NCBI RefSeq assembly: GCF_041914405.1
Contig: NZ_JAYSDK010000002.1
Coordinates: forward strand, 1 to 64,000
Length of the DNA stretch: 64,000 nt
DNA from: Zoogloea sp041914405
Lineage (GTDB): Bacteria > Pseudomonadota > Gammaproteobacteria > Burkholderiales > Rhodocyclaceae
Direction: 5' to 3'
The notes below the pieces were generated by a model. It ran no database searches and was not told the origin of the DNA. It was given only the letters and a program-made list of their open reading frames with translations. Below, in pieces: positions 31,545-39,517 of this stretch. Positions within the stretch are counted from its first letter, which is position 1; the number at the start of each line of letters is the position of its first letter. The position numbers and the translations under genes were made by a program.

Positions 31545-32924
31545 CTAGCCATCAAAACCGCTCCTACGGCCTTTTCTTTCGGATTGCGCTGCCACGGGGT
31601 AGGGGCCCTCATGGTCGGTGAAGCGCATTCGCGGTCCGTCGAGGGCGAGCAGGCATTCGCCGGTCGGACCGTTGCGGTTCTTCCGGATCAGCAGATGGGC
31701 GAGGCCTTCCCACTCCGGGGCGTCCCTGTGCATGGACTCACGGTGGAGCATGACCACGATGTCCGCGTCCTGCTCGATCTCGCCGGAGTCGCGCAGGTCG
31801 GCCAGCGTGGGCTTCTTGTCCAGCCGTCCCTCGCTGGCTCGGTTGAGCTGGGCCAGGGCGATCACTGGCACCTGCAGTTCCTTGGCCAGGGCCTTCAGCC
31901 CGCGGGAGATGGAGCCGACTTCCTGCGCCCGGTTGTCGCCGGTGCCACGCATCAGGCCGAGGTAATCGATCACCACCAGGCCCAGGCCGTGGGCGCGCTG
32001 GATGCGGCGGGCCTTGGCGCGGACATAGGCCACGGTGACGGCCGGCGTGTCGTCGATGAACATCTGCCAGGCGGCCGATGCGGCGGTCGCATCGCTCATC
32101 TGCTGCCAGTCGTGGGGATCGGCTGTTCCCGCGCGCTGGGCCTGCACCGTGACACCGGAGCGGGCGGCCAGGATGCGGGAGGCGATTTCCTGCCGTCCCA
32201 TCTCGAGCGTGAAGAACACCACCGGTACGCCGGACTGGGCGGCATGGGTAGCGATGTTGCAGCCGGCGACGGTCTTGCCGACGCTGGGGCGGGCCGCAAT
32301 GATCACCAGTTGCCCAGGCTCCAGTCCGCCGGTCATGCCGTCGAAGCGCCGGAATCCCGTCGCCAGGCCGGCCAGGTCGCCGCCACGTTCCCGGCGGAGA
32401 TCGATGTCCGCCAGCACGTCGCACAGGGCATCCTGCAGGCGAACGGGATCGCTGTCCGTCCGGTCCAGCAGGGCCAGCATCCCGGCCTCGGCGTCGGCCG
32501 CAATCTCGGCGGGCGTCCGTCCGGCAGGGGTGGCGCAGGCCGCCAGCACGTCGGCGCCGATCTGCTGCAGCCCGCGCAGGGTTGCCCGCTGGCGGATGGT
32601 CTCTGCGTACTGACGGACGTTGCTGGCGACAAAGCCGCTGTCAGCCAGCTCGGCGAGGTACGCGAAGCCGCCGGCCTGTTCGCCTTCGTTGCGTGCCTCC
32701 AGCGTGCTCCAGACCGTCAGCAGATCCACGGCGCGGCCGGCATCGTGCAGGGCCTTGGCTGCCGAGAAGACCAGGCGGTGGTCGGCACGGTAGAGGTCGC
32801 CGGCACGGACGACACCCTCGATGTGGTCGAGCACCCGGGCGCCGTCGCAGAGGATCGCGCCGAGCAGGCCCTGTTCCGCTTCGAGGGAGTGGGGGGGTAG
32901 GTTGCGCAGGTCGGGGGCGTTCAT
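31545..32924 (-). CDS. dnaB: DnaB-type replicative helicase
   Basis: A 459-residue helicase. The N-terminal domain is NLPPHSLEAEQGLLGAILCD. The C-terminal RecA core has Walker A IIAARPSVGKT (about residue 213), FTLEMGRQEIASR, Walker B GLVVIDYLGLM, VPVIALAQLNR and DLRDSGEIEQDADIV. It is distinct in gene order from a chromosomal dnaB and lies directly after an O-like initiator, overlapping it by 4 bases (ATGA). I infer that it is loaded by that initiator at the intragenic repeats 33291-33449. Confidence 0.93.
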   Translation of the reverse strand: MNAPDLRNLPPHSLEAEQGLLGAILCDGARVLDHIEGVVRAGDLYRADHRLVFSAAKALHDAGRAVDLLTVWSTLEARNEGEQAGGFAYLAELADSGFVASNVRQYAETIRQRATLRGLQQIGADVLAACATPAGRTPAEIAADAEAGMLALLDRTDSDPVRLQDALCDVLADIDLRRERGGDLAGLATGFRRFDGMTGGLEPGQLVIIAARPSVGKTVAGCNIATHAAQSGVPVVFFTLEMGRQEIASRILAARSGVTVQAQRAGTADPHDWQQMSDATAASAAWQMFIDDTPAVTVAYVRAKARRIQRAHGLGLVVIDYLGLMRGTGDNRAQEVGSISRGLKALAKELQVPVIALAQLNRASEGRLDKKPTLADLRDSGEIEQDADIVVMLHRESMHRDAPEWEGLAHLLIRKNRNGPTGECLLALDGPRMRFTDHEGPYPVAAQSERKGRRSGFDG

Positions 32925-33718
32925 GCTGCTGCTCTTCGTGCCTGTTCGCCGGCGGTCGTCCATCGGGCGTTTTCACCCTCCTTCAGGTACCAGAGGTTGA
33001 ACCAGTTGCGTTTGACGGCGTTGCGATAGTGCGCTCGCCAATCCTTCTGGGTCGAATCCCTTCCCAGGAACTGGGCTTTGAACTCAGCCCAAGCTGCGAC
33101 AAGCATCTCCTCGCTGATCCCGACCTTCTCCGCGTAGTCGAAGATAGGATCGTCACCGTCGATCGGTTTGATGTTCTGCTGTCTGCAGTCCTCGAGGAAG
33201 CTGCGGAGCGTTTGTGCGTTTCTCCGTCGTCGCTGCTTGGGGGCTAAGGGGGTATTGGTTTGTTCACTGGTTTCTTCTTTGCGTGTAGCCGAATCGGCTA
33301 CCGTTGAAGTAGCCGATTCGGCAACCGTTGCCGATGGGGCTACCGTTGCCGAATCGGCTAGGGGCATGCGTGTAGCCTGATCGGCAACCGTTGCCTGTTG
33401 GGCTACCGTCGCCGATTCGGCAACCGTTGCCCGATAGGCGACGGTTTGGGGCACATGGATGGTGTAGCGGGTTGCCTTTGAATGGCCGCCCTTGCCATCT
33501 TTTGTGATCCACCCCAGCGCCTCAAGGCAGGTTGTCGCGCTCGATACATTTGCAATATGCACACCCGACCGCTCGGCGAGTTGCTGCCGGCGAGGCCAGC
33601 AGGTCAGATTGCCGGGGGTGCAGAAACTGAGCAGGGCACCGAGAACGCGCAGCTGTTCAAGCGTGAGCCTGCGATCCGCCCAGACCTCATTCGGAACGAC
33701 CGTGAAAGGAGTCGTCAT
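32921..33718 (-). CDS. O-like replication initiator with intragenic repeats
   Basis: A 265-residue protein. The N-terminal winged helix (VVPNEVWADRRLTLEQLRVLGALLSFCTPGNLTCWPRRQQLAERSGV and a recognition helix region) is like phage O/DnaD-type initiators. The middle is a chain of ATVAxS/Q/D repeats encoded by 18-bp DNA repeats. The C-terminal part (VAAWAEFKAQF and KDWRAHYRNAVKRNWFNLWYL) is DnaT/DnaD-like and probably recruits the helicase. It overlaps dnaB by four bases. Confidence 0.75.
   Translation of the reverse strand: MTTPFTVVPNEVWADRRLTLEQLRVLGALLSFCTPGNLTCWPRRQQLAERSGVHIANVSSATTCLEALGWITKDGKGGHSKATRYTIHVPQTVAYRATVAESATVAQQATVADQATRMPLADSATVAPSATVAESATSTVADSATRKEETSEQTNTPLAPKQRRRRNAQTLRSFLEDCRQQNIKPIDGDDPIFDYAEKVGISEEMLVAAWAEFKAQFLGRDSTQKDWRAHYRNAVKRNWFNLWYLKEGENARWTTAGEQARRAAA
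33291..33449. repeat. 18-bp iteron array inside the initiator gene (candidate origin)
   Basis: Units of consensus GATYCGGCWACCGTTGCC recur at 33291, 33315, 33333, 33351 (partial), 33378, 33396, 33414 and 33432 (degenerate). The copies at 33315 and 33414 are identical. A perfect 12-bp palindrome arm pair (33289-33300 and 33312-33323) is embedded. The layout, repeats inside the initiator gene before a helicase gene, is like the lambda O origin. Confidence 0.7.
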
Positions 33719-33725
33719 GGGAACC

Positions 33726-34049
33726 TCAGTCTCCCTCCGCAAGATGGGGGGCCATGAGGGTGTAGGTGGCCGATTCACAACGCCCTCCATTGCCTTCCTT
33801 GCGGAGCCAACCCAACTGCTCGAGTCCGGTTGTTGCTGTTGAAACGTGGCACACGCTCATTCCGCAGCGTTCGGCGATCTGCGCCCGGGACGGACAAACC
33901 ACGCGAGAGCCGTCGTTTTGGAATGAGAACAGCACGCCAAGGACGCGGATCTGCTTGAGTGTCAGGCGTTTGTCGGCCCAGACCTCGAGCGGGACCATGC
34001 TGAAAATCTCGCCCACGGCGCTACGCTCCCCACGGCTGCCGACGGTCAT
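33726..34049 (-). CDS. Winged-helix paralogue of the initiator N-domain
   Basis: A protein of about 107 residues whose FSMVPLEVWADKRLTLKQIRVLGVLFSFQNDGSRVVCPSRAQIAERCGM is clearly similar to the N-terminal domain of the neighbouring initiator but lacks the repeat and helicase-recruiting parts. The start could be ATG 34049 or nearer 33998. It overlaps the next upstream gene slightly. A free DNA-binding domain of the same specificity could compete for the origin repeats and act as a copy-control brake. This is inference. Confidence 0.65.
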   Translation of the reverse strand: MTVGSRGERSAVGEIFSMVPLEVWADKRLTLKQIRVLGVLFSFQNDGSRVVCPSRAQIAERCGMSVCHVSTATTGLEQLGWLRKEGNGGRCESATYTLMAPHLAEGD

Positions 34050-34326
34050 GCGTCGCACCTCGGCAGTCGTCCATCACCCTGGCTAGAGCCTCAGGCGTCA
34101 GGTCGTGCAGGAACGCGAAGCAGCGGCCGTTCCGCCCCCAGTAGATGGCGGGCGCCTCAAGCTGGAAGGTGAAGCCGTAGAGGCCGCGGATAGCGGGGTA
34201 GTGGACGGGCGCATGGAATTGGATCGTCAGCGCCGGCAAGGCCGGACCGGCAGTGCGCGGCCAGCCGGCCGGTCTCCAGGTCTGATGCGAGGACGGGAAG
34301 GGGGCGCGGTGGTTGGTGTGTCCCAT
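34021..34326 (-). CDS. Small hypothetical protein
   Basis: A 101-residue protein from ATG 34326 (MGHTNHRAPF), rich in proline and aromatics, with LYGFTFQLEAPAIYWGRNGRCFAFLHDLTPEALARVMDDCRG. No family recognised. It overlaps the SSB gene stop region by none and the winged-helix gene by about 29 bases. It may be a phage accessory gene. Confidence 0.45.
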   Translation of the reverse strand: MGHTNHRAPFPSSHQTWRPAGWPRTAGPALPALTIQFHAPVHYPAIRGLYGFTFQLEAPAIYWGRNGRCFAFLHDLTPEALARVMDDCRGATHDRRQPWGA

Positions 34327-34328
34327 GC

Positions 34329-34721
34329 TCATGCTCCCAGCCAATCGAGATCACCCGCGCCGGGCAGGTCGTCGAACGAATGCCCGTCTGCAGGGCTGTC
34401 CGGCCTGCTCTTGCGCTTGCGGGGGCGCGGCGTGGTGCTGGCCACCTCGTCGGCCTGCAGATCCAGGCCGGGGCGGGTGGTGCCGTCCTTCGCCTGCCAG
34501 GTGGAGACCTTGAGCGCGCCGGCCAGGCTCACCGAGGCGCCGGCCTTGAGCTGCAGCAGTCGGGCCACGGCATCGTCCTGGAAGGCGATCACCGAGCAGA
34601 ACACCCGGCCTTCATCGCCTTGGGGGACGGACAGGCGGGCCAGGGCATAAGGGCGGCCGTTCCTGCTGGTGCGCTCGATTGGTGCGGCTACCAGTTCGCC
34701 GGAAATGAGGGCGCGGATCAT
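34329..34721 (-). CDS. ssb: Single-stranded DNA-binding (OB-fold) protein
   Basis: A 130-residue SSB-like protein: MIRALISGELVAAPIERTSRNGRPYALARLSVPQGDEGRVFCSVIAFQDDAVARLLQLKAGASVSLAGALKVSTWQAKDG, then a basic linker and an acidic end DDLPGAGDLDWLGA that differs from the host DDIPF-type tip. It overlaps the upstream gene by ATGA. It probably protects single strands during replication of the element. Confidence 0.85.
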   Translation of the reverse strand: MIRALISGELVAAPIERTSRNGRPYALARLSVPQGDEGRVFCSVIAFQDDAVARLLQLKAGASVSLAGALKVSTWQAKDGTTRPGLDLQADEVASTTPRPRKRKSRPDSPADGHSFDDLPGAGDLDWLGA

Positions 34722-34954
34722 TGCTTCACCCCGCCTTCCTGCATCTTCTCCAGGGTGGAGCCGGCGAAGTTCTCCATGTCGCAGGCGACGGACCAGCCCA
34801 GGGCGGCCAGCTTGGCGGCATCGGAGAATTCCGGCGCCTTTTCCTTGATGGCCTGCAGCAGGGCGGCGAGCTGGGCGAACGCATCGGCGCAGCTGTTCAG
34901 GCAGCCTTCCACGTCGTTCATGGGGATGGGCTTGAAGCCGGTGGTGGTGCTCAT
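34718..34954 (-). CDS. Small helical hypothetical protein coupled to ssb
   Basis: A 78-residue protein (MSTTTGFKPIPMNDVEGCLNSCADAFAQLAALLQAIKEKAPEFSDAAKLAALGW). It overlaps ssb by four bases and the upstream gene by four, so all three are coupled. No family recognised. Confidence 0.6.
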   Translation of the reverse strand: MSTTTGFKPIPMNDVEGCLNSCADAFAQLAALLQAIKEKAPEFSDAAKLAALGWSVACDMENFAGSTLEKMQEGGVKQ

Positions 34955-35091
34955 GCCTCGGCCCTCCCGGCAAACGCCAGGCGGTAGGCCAGGGCAGCAC
35001 CCGTGAAGCGGCGCAAGGTGCGGTAGAGGGTGAGGCGGGTTCGGGCGGTGACGCGACGAGGCGCGGCTGCGCCTGCATGGGAGTTGTGCAT
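34951..35091 (-). CDS. Small basic hypothetical protein
   Basis: A 46-residue, strongly basic protein (MHNSHAGAAAPRRVTARTRLTLYRTLRRFTGAALAYRLAF) that overlaps the following gene by four bases (ATGA). Basicity suggests nucleic-acid or membrane contact. Too short for a firm call. Confidence 0.45.
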   Translation of the reverse strand: MHNSHAGAAAPRRVTARTRLTLYRTLRRFTGAALAYRLAFAGRAEA

Positions 35092-35447
35092 GGTTACTGC
35101 TCCAGTGTTTGCGGTATAAACCCCGCTCCCAGCTGCCAAGCTGGGGGGCGGGCGCATGTGGGGTTGGCAGACCGGAACACTGGAACCGGCAGGTCTTTCG
35201 ACCTCCCCACACGGCCCACCATTGAACTGGCGCAGCAATGCGAAGTGGACGTAAAAAATCCGCTCTGATGGCGGATACGTCCGCCAGTGTTATTCAGGCT
35301 GCCAAGCCCGCGCCTCTCTGTTTCGAGGCAGACTTTATGTTGCACGAATGCACTGGTACCCGTCAAGCACTCGCCATCGGACGTGTCCTGAAAAATGAGA
35401 ACACCCGGAACGCCTGTAGCGTGTTCGAACTGCATGGCGAACACCCC
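35092..35447. other. Non-coding interval between ssb operon and AlpA gene
   Basis: About 355 bases without a convincing gene; the ORFs present overlap on both strands and lack domains. It must contain the promoter for the leftward ssb-initiator-dnaB transcript. I see no strong repeat. Confidence 0.5.
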
Positions 35448-35660
35448 TCAAGCGGCCTTGCGGCTCTTCTCGACCTGGGCAGTCAGCCAGGCGTCAATCT
35501 CGGATTCGATCCAGCCGACGGCCTTCCCGCCGAGGGAGATGGGGGCCGGGAAAGTGCCGGCTCTGACATGGTCGTAGATGGTGGACCGTGCGAGTCCGGT
35601 GCGGGCTTCAACCTGCTTGCGACGCAGGATGGTGAGGGGGGATTGCTGTTGTGCGGCCAT
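35448..35660 (-). CDS. AlpA-family regulator of the phage-like element
   Basis: A 70-residue protein with TILRRKQVEARTGLARSTIYDHVRAGTFPAPISLGGKAVGWIESEIDAWL, the classic AlpA winged-helix pattern. In P4-type satellites AlpA activates the integrase and replication genes. I start at ATG 35660. Confidence 0.88.
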   Translation of the reverse strand: MAAQQQSPLTILRRKQVEARTGLARSTIYDHVRAGTFPAPISLGGKAVGWIESEIDAWLTAQVEKSRKAA

Positions 35661-35870
35661 GCTCAAAACTCCGTAGCAGTCGCCGGAACGTACCGGCATG
35701 GCTCGCTATTTTTTACATCTGGCGGCCGGCGAATAGCCGGGCAGGTTCAGAAAACCCACCCCCTGGAAATGGGGGGTGGGGTGGGTAGGTTTCCCCGGGC
35801 GGGGTGGGTGGGTTATCCGGCGCTCTATGCCTATAAGCCAGTATTGGCGCGGTTTTTGGGGGTGGGTGGG

Positions 35871-36488
35871 CTACTCGCCAGGAGTAGCCGTTGCGCCACC
35901 CGTAACCTTCCAGTTCGCCACCTTGATAACGTCGTCCATGCCCTGTTTGTTCATGTCTCCGTTCCAGATTAGGCCCAGGTCACGGTATCTCGATTCAAGC
36001 CATTCACGCATTGCGACCGTTGGGGCTTTGCCTCGGAGTAGGTTGTCATCATCCATCGCCTGCCACAGCTTCACTGCCGCAGCGAGTTTTGATGAATACC
36101 TGGAATGGCTCGGGTCAAGATAGTCAGGTGTGTCTGTGGTCTCAGGAAAGAAGAACGCAGGACGGAAGCCGCGCACAGAGAACCATGAACGAAGAGAATC
36201 AACGTCGACTTTGGCGGAATCGACATCAACGGAGTCCGGGACCTCCCCGACTATGTTCCCGTTGATGTCGTAATCATAGATTGGCACGAAGGTGCCTTTG
36301 ATTCTCCCGCGCATGAGCGCAACGCATATACCCGCCTTTACCGCCTCGTAACCACTCGGGCGCTCGTGCGGCTTCCATCCCTCGCAACACGTACCGTCTT
36401 CGCTCGCAGGATCAACGCCAACAGCCAGAAGCGCAGCCTGCTTAACGCTCATCTCGTCCAGCAGTCGCCAGTAGTCCAGTGGTTCCAT
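35871..36488 (-). CDS. Phage-like hypothetical with YWRLLD N-terminal domain
   Basis: A 205-residue protein (MEPLDYWRLLDEMSVKQAALLAVGVDP, later SLRSWFSVRGFRPAFFFPE and AMREWLESRYRDLGL). It shares its N-terminal pattern, its SLR-W-F...RPAF middle and its length with the island protein at 14083-14700, which suggests a domain family that travels with AlpA genes on different elements. Function unknown. Confidence 0.65.
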   Translation of the reverse strand: MEPLDYWRLLDEMSVKQAALLAVGVDPASEDGTCCEGWKPHERPSGYEAVKAGICVALMRGRIKGTFVPIYDYDINGNIVGEVPDSVDVDSAKVDVDSLRSWFSVRGFRPAFFFPETTDTPDYLDPSHSRYSSKLAAAVKLWQAMDDDNLLRGKAPTVAMREWLESRYRDLGLIWNGDMNKQGMDDVIKVANWKVTGGATATPGE

Positions 36489-36590
36489 TTGCGCCCCCTT
36501 CGGCACCGCCCTTTGTGATAAGTGCCGCGCCGGCCGGGCAAGGGACCCCGGTTTTCCTCCCGTCGGAGTAGGCGCGGCAAACTCGGTTGA

Positions 36591-37829
36591 TCAGGCTGCC
36601 CGTGTCGGCATGTTCACCACGTCGGCGCCGGCCTTCAGCTTCTCCAGGTAGTCGGCCCACCGCTGCATCATCACCCGGCGTTCCTTGATGAACTTCGTCC
36701 GGTTGTAGGCTGTGCCGAGCGCATCAGGGACGGCGTGCGCAAGCTGGTGCTCGATGGCTTCGCGGTCGACGCCCAATTCTTCGTGCAGGATCGTCCGGGC
36801 CATCGCACGGAAGCCGTGCCCGGTCATCTCGGTTTTGGTGTCGTAGCCCATGCGGCGCAGCGCGGCATTCACAGCAGCGTTGCTCATGCACTTCTTCGGA
36901 TCGCGGCCGGAGAACACGAACCGTCCGCGTCCGGTCAGTGGCTGCAGGTCGCGCAGGATCGCCACGGCCTGGGGCGCCAGCGGGACCAGGTGCGGCGTCG
37001 TGATGCCTTTGCGGGCCCACCCCTTCATCCGGCTGGCCGGAATGTTCCATTCGCCTTTGTCCAGATCGATTTCAGCCCACTCAGCCTGCCGCAGTTCGCC
37101 AGGCCGGACGAACACCAGTGCCGACAGCTTGAGGGCCGATTGAACGATCAGGGTGCCCCGGAAGGCGTCGATGGCGCGGAGTAGGGCGCCCACTTCGGCC
37201 GGGGCGGTGATCGCGGCCATGTGCTTTTCACGGGTCGGGGGCAGGGCGCCGCGTAGGTCACCGGTCGGGTCGCGTTCGGCGCGTCCGGTCGCGACTGCGT
37301 AGCGGAAGACCTGCCCGCAGTTCTGCAGGGCACGGTGGGCCGTCTCCAGCCGTCCGCGGGCTTCAATGCGGCGGATCGTGGTCAGCACCTCGGGGGCATT
37401 CAGGTCGGCAATGGGCTTTCCGCCGATCCACGGGAACACGTCGCGCTCCAGGCGCTTGATGATCTTGTCGGCGTGGTCGGGGCTCCAGGTGGGGAGCATC
37501 TTGGTGAACCACTCGCGGGCCACTGTCTCGAAGCTGTTGGCCATGGCATCGGCGCGGGCGTTCTTGTGGACCTTCTTGTGCTCGCCCGGGTCGATACCTT
37601 CAGCCAGGAGGCGGCGGGCTTCGTCGCGGCGGTCGCGTGCCGCCTTGAGAGAAACATCGGGGTACACGCCAAACGCTAGGCCCTTCTCCCGACCTTCGAA
37701 TCGGTACTTCATCCGCCAGTACTTCGAACCATTGGGGTGAAGCAGCAGGAACAGCCCTTTCTCGTCGGCCAGTTTTTGAGCCTTGTCCGTGGGCTTGGCG
37801 CTCTTGATTGCAGTGTCAGTCAGCGGCAT
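36591..37829 (-). CDS. Tyrosine integrase (P4-type, DUF4102)
   Basis: A 412-residue integrase. The N-terminal arm-binding domain (DUF4102: YWRMKYRFEGREKGLAFGVYPDVSLKAARDRRDEARRLLAEG), core-binding domain and catalytic domain with R in VRPGELRQAEW, HGFRAMARTIL and the tyrosine in GTAYNRTKF are all present. This family often targets tRNA or tmRNA 3' ends, and ssrA ends 600 bases away. It should integrate and excise the element that lies to its left. Confidence 0.92.
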   Translation of the reverse strand: MPLTDTAIKSAKPTDKAQKLADEKGLFLLLHPNGSKYWRMKYRFEGREKGLAFGVYPDVSLKAARDRRDEARRLLAEGIDPGEHKKVHKNARADAMANSFETVAREWFTKMLPTWSPDHADKIIKRLERDVFPWIGGKPIADLNAPEVLTTIRRIEARGRLETAHRALQNCGQVFRYAVATGRAERDPTGDLRGALPPTREKHMAAITAPAEVGALLRAIDAFRGTLIVQSALKLSALVFVRPGELRQAEWAEIDLDKGEWNIPASRMKGWARKGITTPHLVPLAPQAVAILRDLQPLTGRGRFVFSGRDPKKCMSNAAVNAALRRMGYDTKTEMTGHGFRAMARTILHEELGVDREAIEHQLAHAVPDALGTAYNRTKFIKERRVMMQRWADYLEKLKAGADVVNMPTRAA

Positions 37830-37833
37830 GGCT

Positions 37834-38271
37834 TCAGCCCTCCATCGTTACTGCTCGCGTTGCGTCAAGGAAGTCGCGTAGCTCCGCCGTTTCGGATGGG
37901 GTCAGGTAGGCATGGCGCTTTCCCAAGTGGATGTATAGAGCCCCGTCGTTCGAAAGGCTGAAGCGGGCGGCCTGCTGTTGTTCCTGTTCGGCAAGCTCAC
38001 GAGCGCGAATCGCCTTGGTGTGTTCGCTGGGGTTGATCCCCTCGGCCAAGAGACGGCGGGCCTCGTCTCGCTTTTGCCGGGCCGCATCTATCCCCGTTTC
38101 AGGATACGCGCCAAACGAGAGCGTTCCCTCCTTGCCGCTGAAACGGTATTTGAGCCTCCAAAGCTTGGCGCCGCTGGGGGAAACAGCCAGGTACAGCCCT
38201 AAGCCATCTGCGATCTTGTAGGGCTTGGTTGCCGGCATCAGTGATGCGATTTGAGAGTCATCCAAAGGCAT
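37834..38271 (-). CDS. Stand-alone integrase arm-binding (DUF4102) protein
   Basis: A 145-residue protein with DUF4102 pattern (KIADGLGLYLAVSPSGAKLWRLKYRFSGKEGTLSFGAYPETGIDAARQKRDEARRLLAEG) but without the catalytic domain. Instead it has its own tail (IHLGKRHAYLTPSETAELRDFLDATR). It ends four bases before the integrase start, so it is not a simple frameshift fragment of it. It could compete for arm sites and modulate excision. Confidence 0.7.
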   Translation of the reverse strand: MPLDDSQIASLMPATKPYKIADGLGLYLAVSPSGAKLWRLKYRFSGKEGTLSFGAYPETGIDAARQKRDEARRLLAEGINPSEHTKAIRARELAEQEQQQAARFSLSNDGALYIHLGKRHAYLTPSETAELRDFLDATRAVTMEG

Positions 38272-38367
38272 GTGGGGGGACAAGGATTGCCAGTTGCTCC
38301 ATGTTCCCCTGGATGTTCCCCCAAAGAGTACCGGCTTGCAATGGTCTGCACCGGACTACTATGGACG

Positions 38368-38412
38368 TAAAAAAGGCCAAGAACCCTGATTTTACTAGGT
38401 TTCTTGGCCTTC
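38368..38412 (-). terminator. Terminator downstream of ssrA
   Basis: On the minus strand GGCCAAGAAACC ... GGGTTCTTGGCC is followed by TTTTTT, about 25 bases past the tmRNA 3' end. Confidence 0.85.
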
Positions 38413-38436
38413 TCCGGAACATCCCGGACTCGATTC

Positions 38437-38800
38437 TGGTGGAGCCGGGGGGAATCGAACCCCCGTCCGCAAGCCCTCTACAGTCAGTTCTACATACTTA
38501 GCCGACTAATTTGAATTTAACCCGGAGTTTAGCCAGTCGGCGGGCCGACTACGGGCGAGTCACCTAGAGTTTCGCGCGAGACCAAGTAACCCGATCTGTT
38601 GCTAGTTCCTGTAAATGACACTGCATTGGGTTTGACCCCACCTGACCCAGGAACGAATCAGTGCAGTGGCTTAGGCCTTAAGCGGCCAGAGCGAAACGCT
38701 CGTCGTTGGCGTTTGTAGTTTTCCAGTGGATTTACGAGGTAACTGGTCCTCGGTATGCACTGATCTGCTTTGTAACCCACGTCGAAGCCAGGTCGGCCCC
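38437..38800 (-). ncRNA. ssrA: tmRNA
   Basis: Transfer-messenger RNA that rescues stalled ribosomes with SmpB. The 5' end GGGGCCG pairs over 7 bp with CGGCTCC before the 3' ACCA. The T-arm GGGGGTTCGATTCCCCC is complete. The tag reading frame resumes at GCC (38710) and encodes ANDERFALAA then TAA, the betaproteobacterial form. The GACGTGGGTTACAAAGCAG segment fits the conserved 5' domain. The tRNA-like 3' half is the usual attachment target of P4-type integrases, and one lies just beyond the terminator. Confidence 0.95.
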
Positions 38801-38860
38801 AGTTTTGTTACATGCGTTAGTCACAGCCTAGCCTGAGAAGTTCCACATCCTATCACAAAC

Positions 38861-39517
38861 TCAAGATGAGCCGAGTAGTTCCAGGATTTCCAATGGGTGC
38901 TGAATGATTACATCAGCATTCCAAGCGCTGATTTCAACACCATTGCCGAGATAGCCGTAGGCCGCCGCAATGGTCTTCATGCCAGCGGCGCGGCCTGCGG
39001 TGATATCCCGGATGTCGTCACCGACATAGAGGCAATTCAGTGGGTTCGTACCGGAAACCTGGCAGGCGTGCAGCAGGGGATCCGGGTGGGGCTTGGCGCG
39101 GGCAGCGGTGTCTCCGCCAACGACGCAGCTGCAGCGCGCGGTGAGGCCAAGGGTGTCAACGATGGGGCGTGCGAAACGCTCGGCCTTGTTGGTGACGACC
39201 CCCCAGGAGAGCCCATGGGCGTCCAGTGCATCGAGAAGTTCAGCCATACCGGCAAAGAGGCGGGTCTCGATGCACAGGGCGTCGGCATAGAGGTCCAGGA
39301 AGCGCTTGGCCATCTGCGGATATTCGGGCATATCTGGCGTCAGTCCGAAGCCTAAGCCGAGCAGGCCGCGCACGCCATTGGAGACCATCGGGCGCAACTT
39401 CCCAAATGGTGTTTCCGGTAGCCCGTTTTCGACCTGGAGGCGATGCAGCGTACCTATAAGATCAGGTGCCGTGTCGGCGAGGGTGCCATCTAGGTCGAAA
39501 AAAACGGCTTCAGCCAC
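38861..39517 (-). CDS. gph: Phosphoglycolate phosphatase (HAD family)
   Basis: A 218-residue HAD hydrolase: FFDLDGTLADTAPDL (motif I, nucleophile D), VVTNKAERFARP (motif II), and KPHPDPLL followed by YVGDDIRDITAGRAAGM (motif III/IV). It removes the 2-phosphoglycolate formed in DNA repair or photorespiration. Its start overlaps the ubiG stop by 8 bases, so the two are co-translated, as is usual in betaproteobacteria. Confidence 0.9.
   Translation of the reverse strand: MAEAVFFDLDGTLADTAPDLIGTLHRLQVENGLPETPFGKLRPMVSNGVRGLLGLGFGLTPDMPEYPQMAKRFLDLYADALCIETRLFAGMAELLDALDAHGLSWGVVTNKAERFARPIVDTLGLTARCSCVVGGDTAARAKPHPDPLLHACQVSGTNPLNCLYVGDDIRDITAGRAAGMKTIAAAYGYLGNGVEISAWNADVIIQHPLEILELLGSS

Noticed and set aside
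33291..33449. CRISPR array
   Set aside because: Units are contiguous 18-mers without unique spacers and lie in frame in a gene; no cas genes nearby.
37834..38271. Simple truncated fragment of the neighbouring integrase
   Set aside because: It overlaps the integrase in content (own DUF4102 domain) but is divergent and has an additional C-terminal tail, so it is not a duplicate remnant of that gene.
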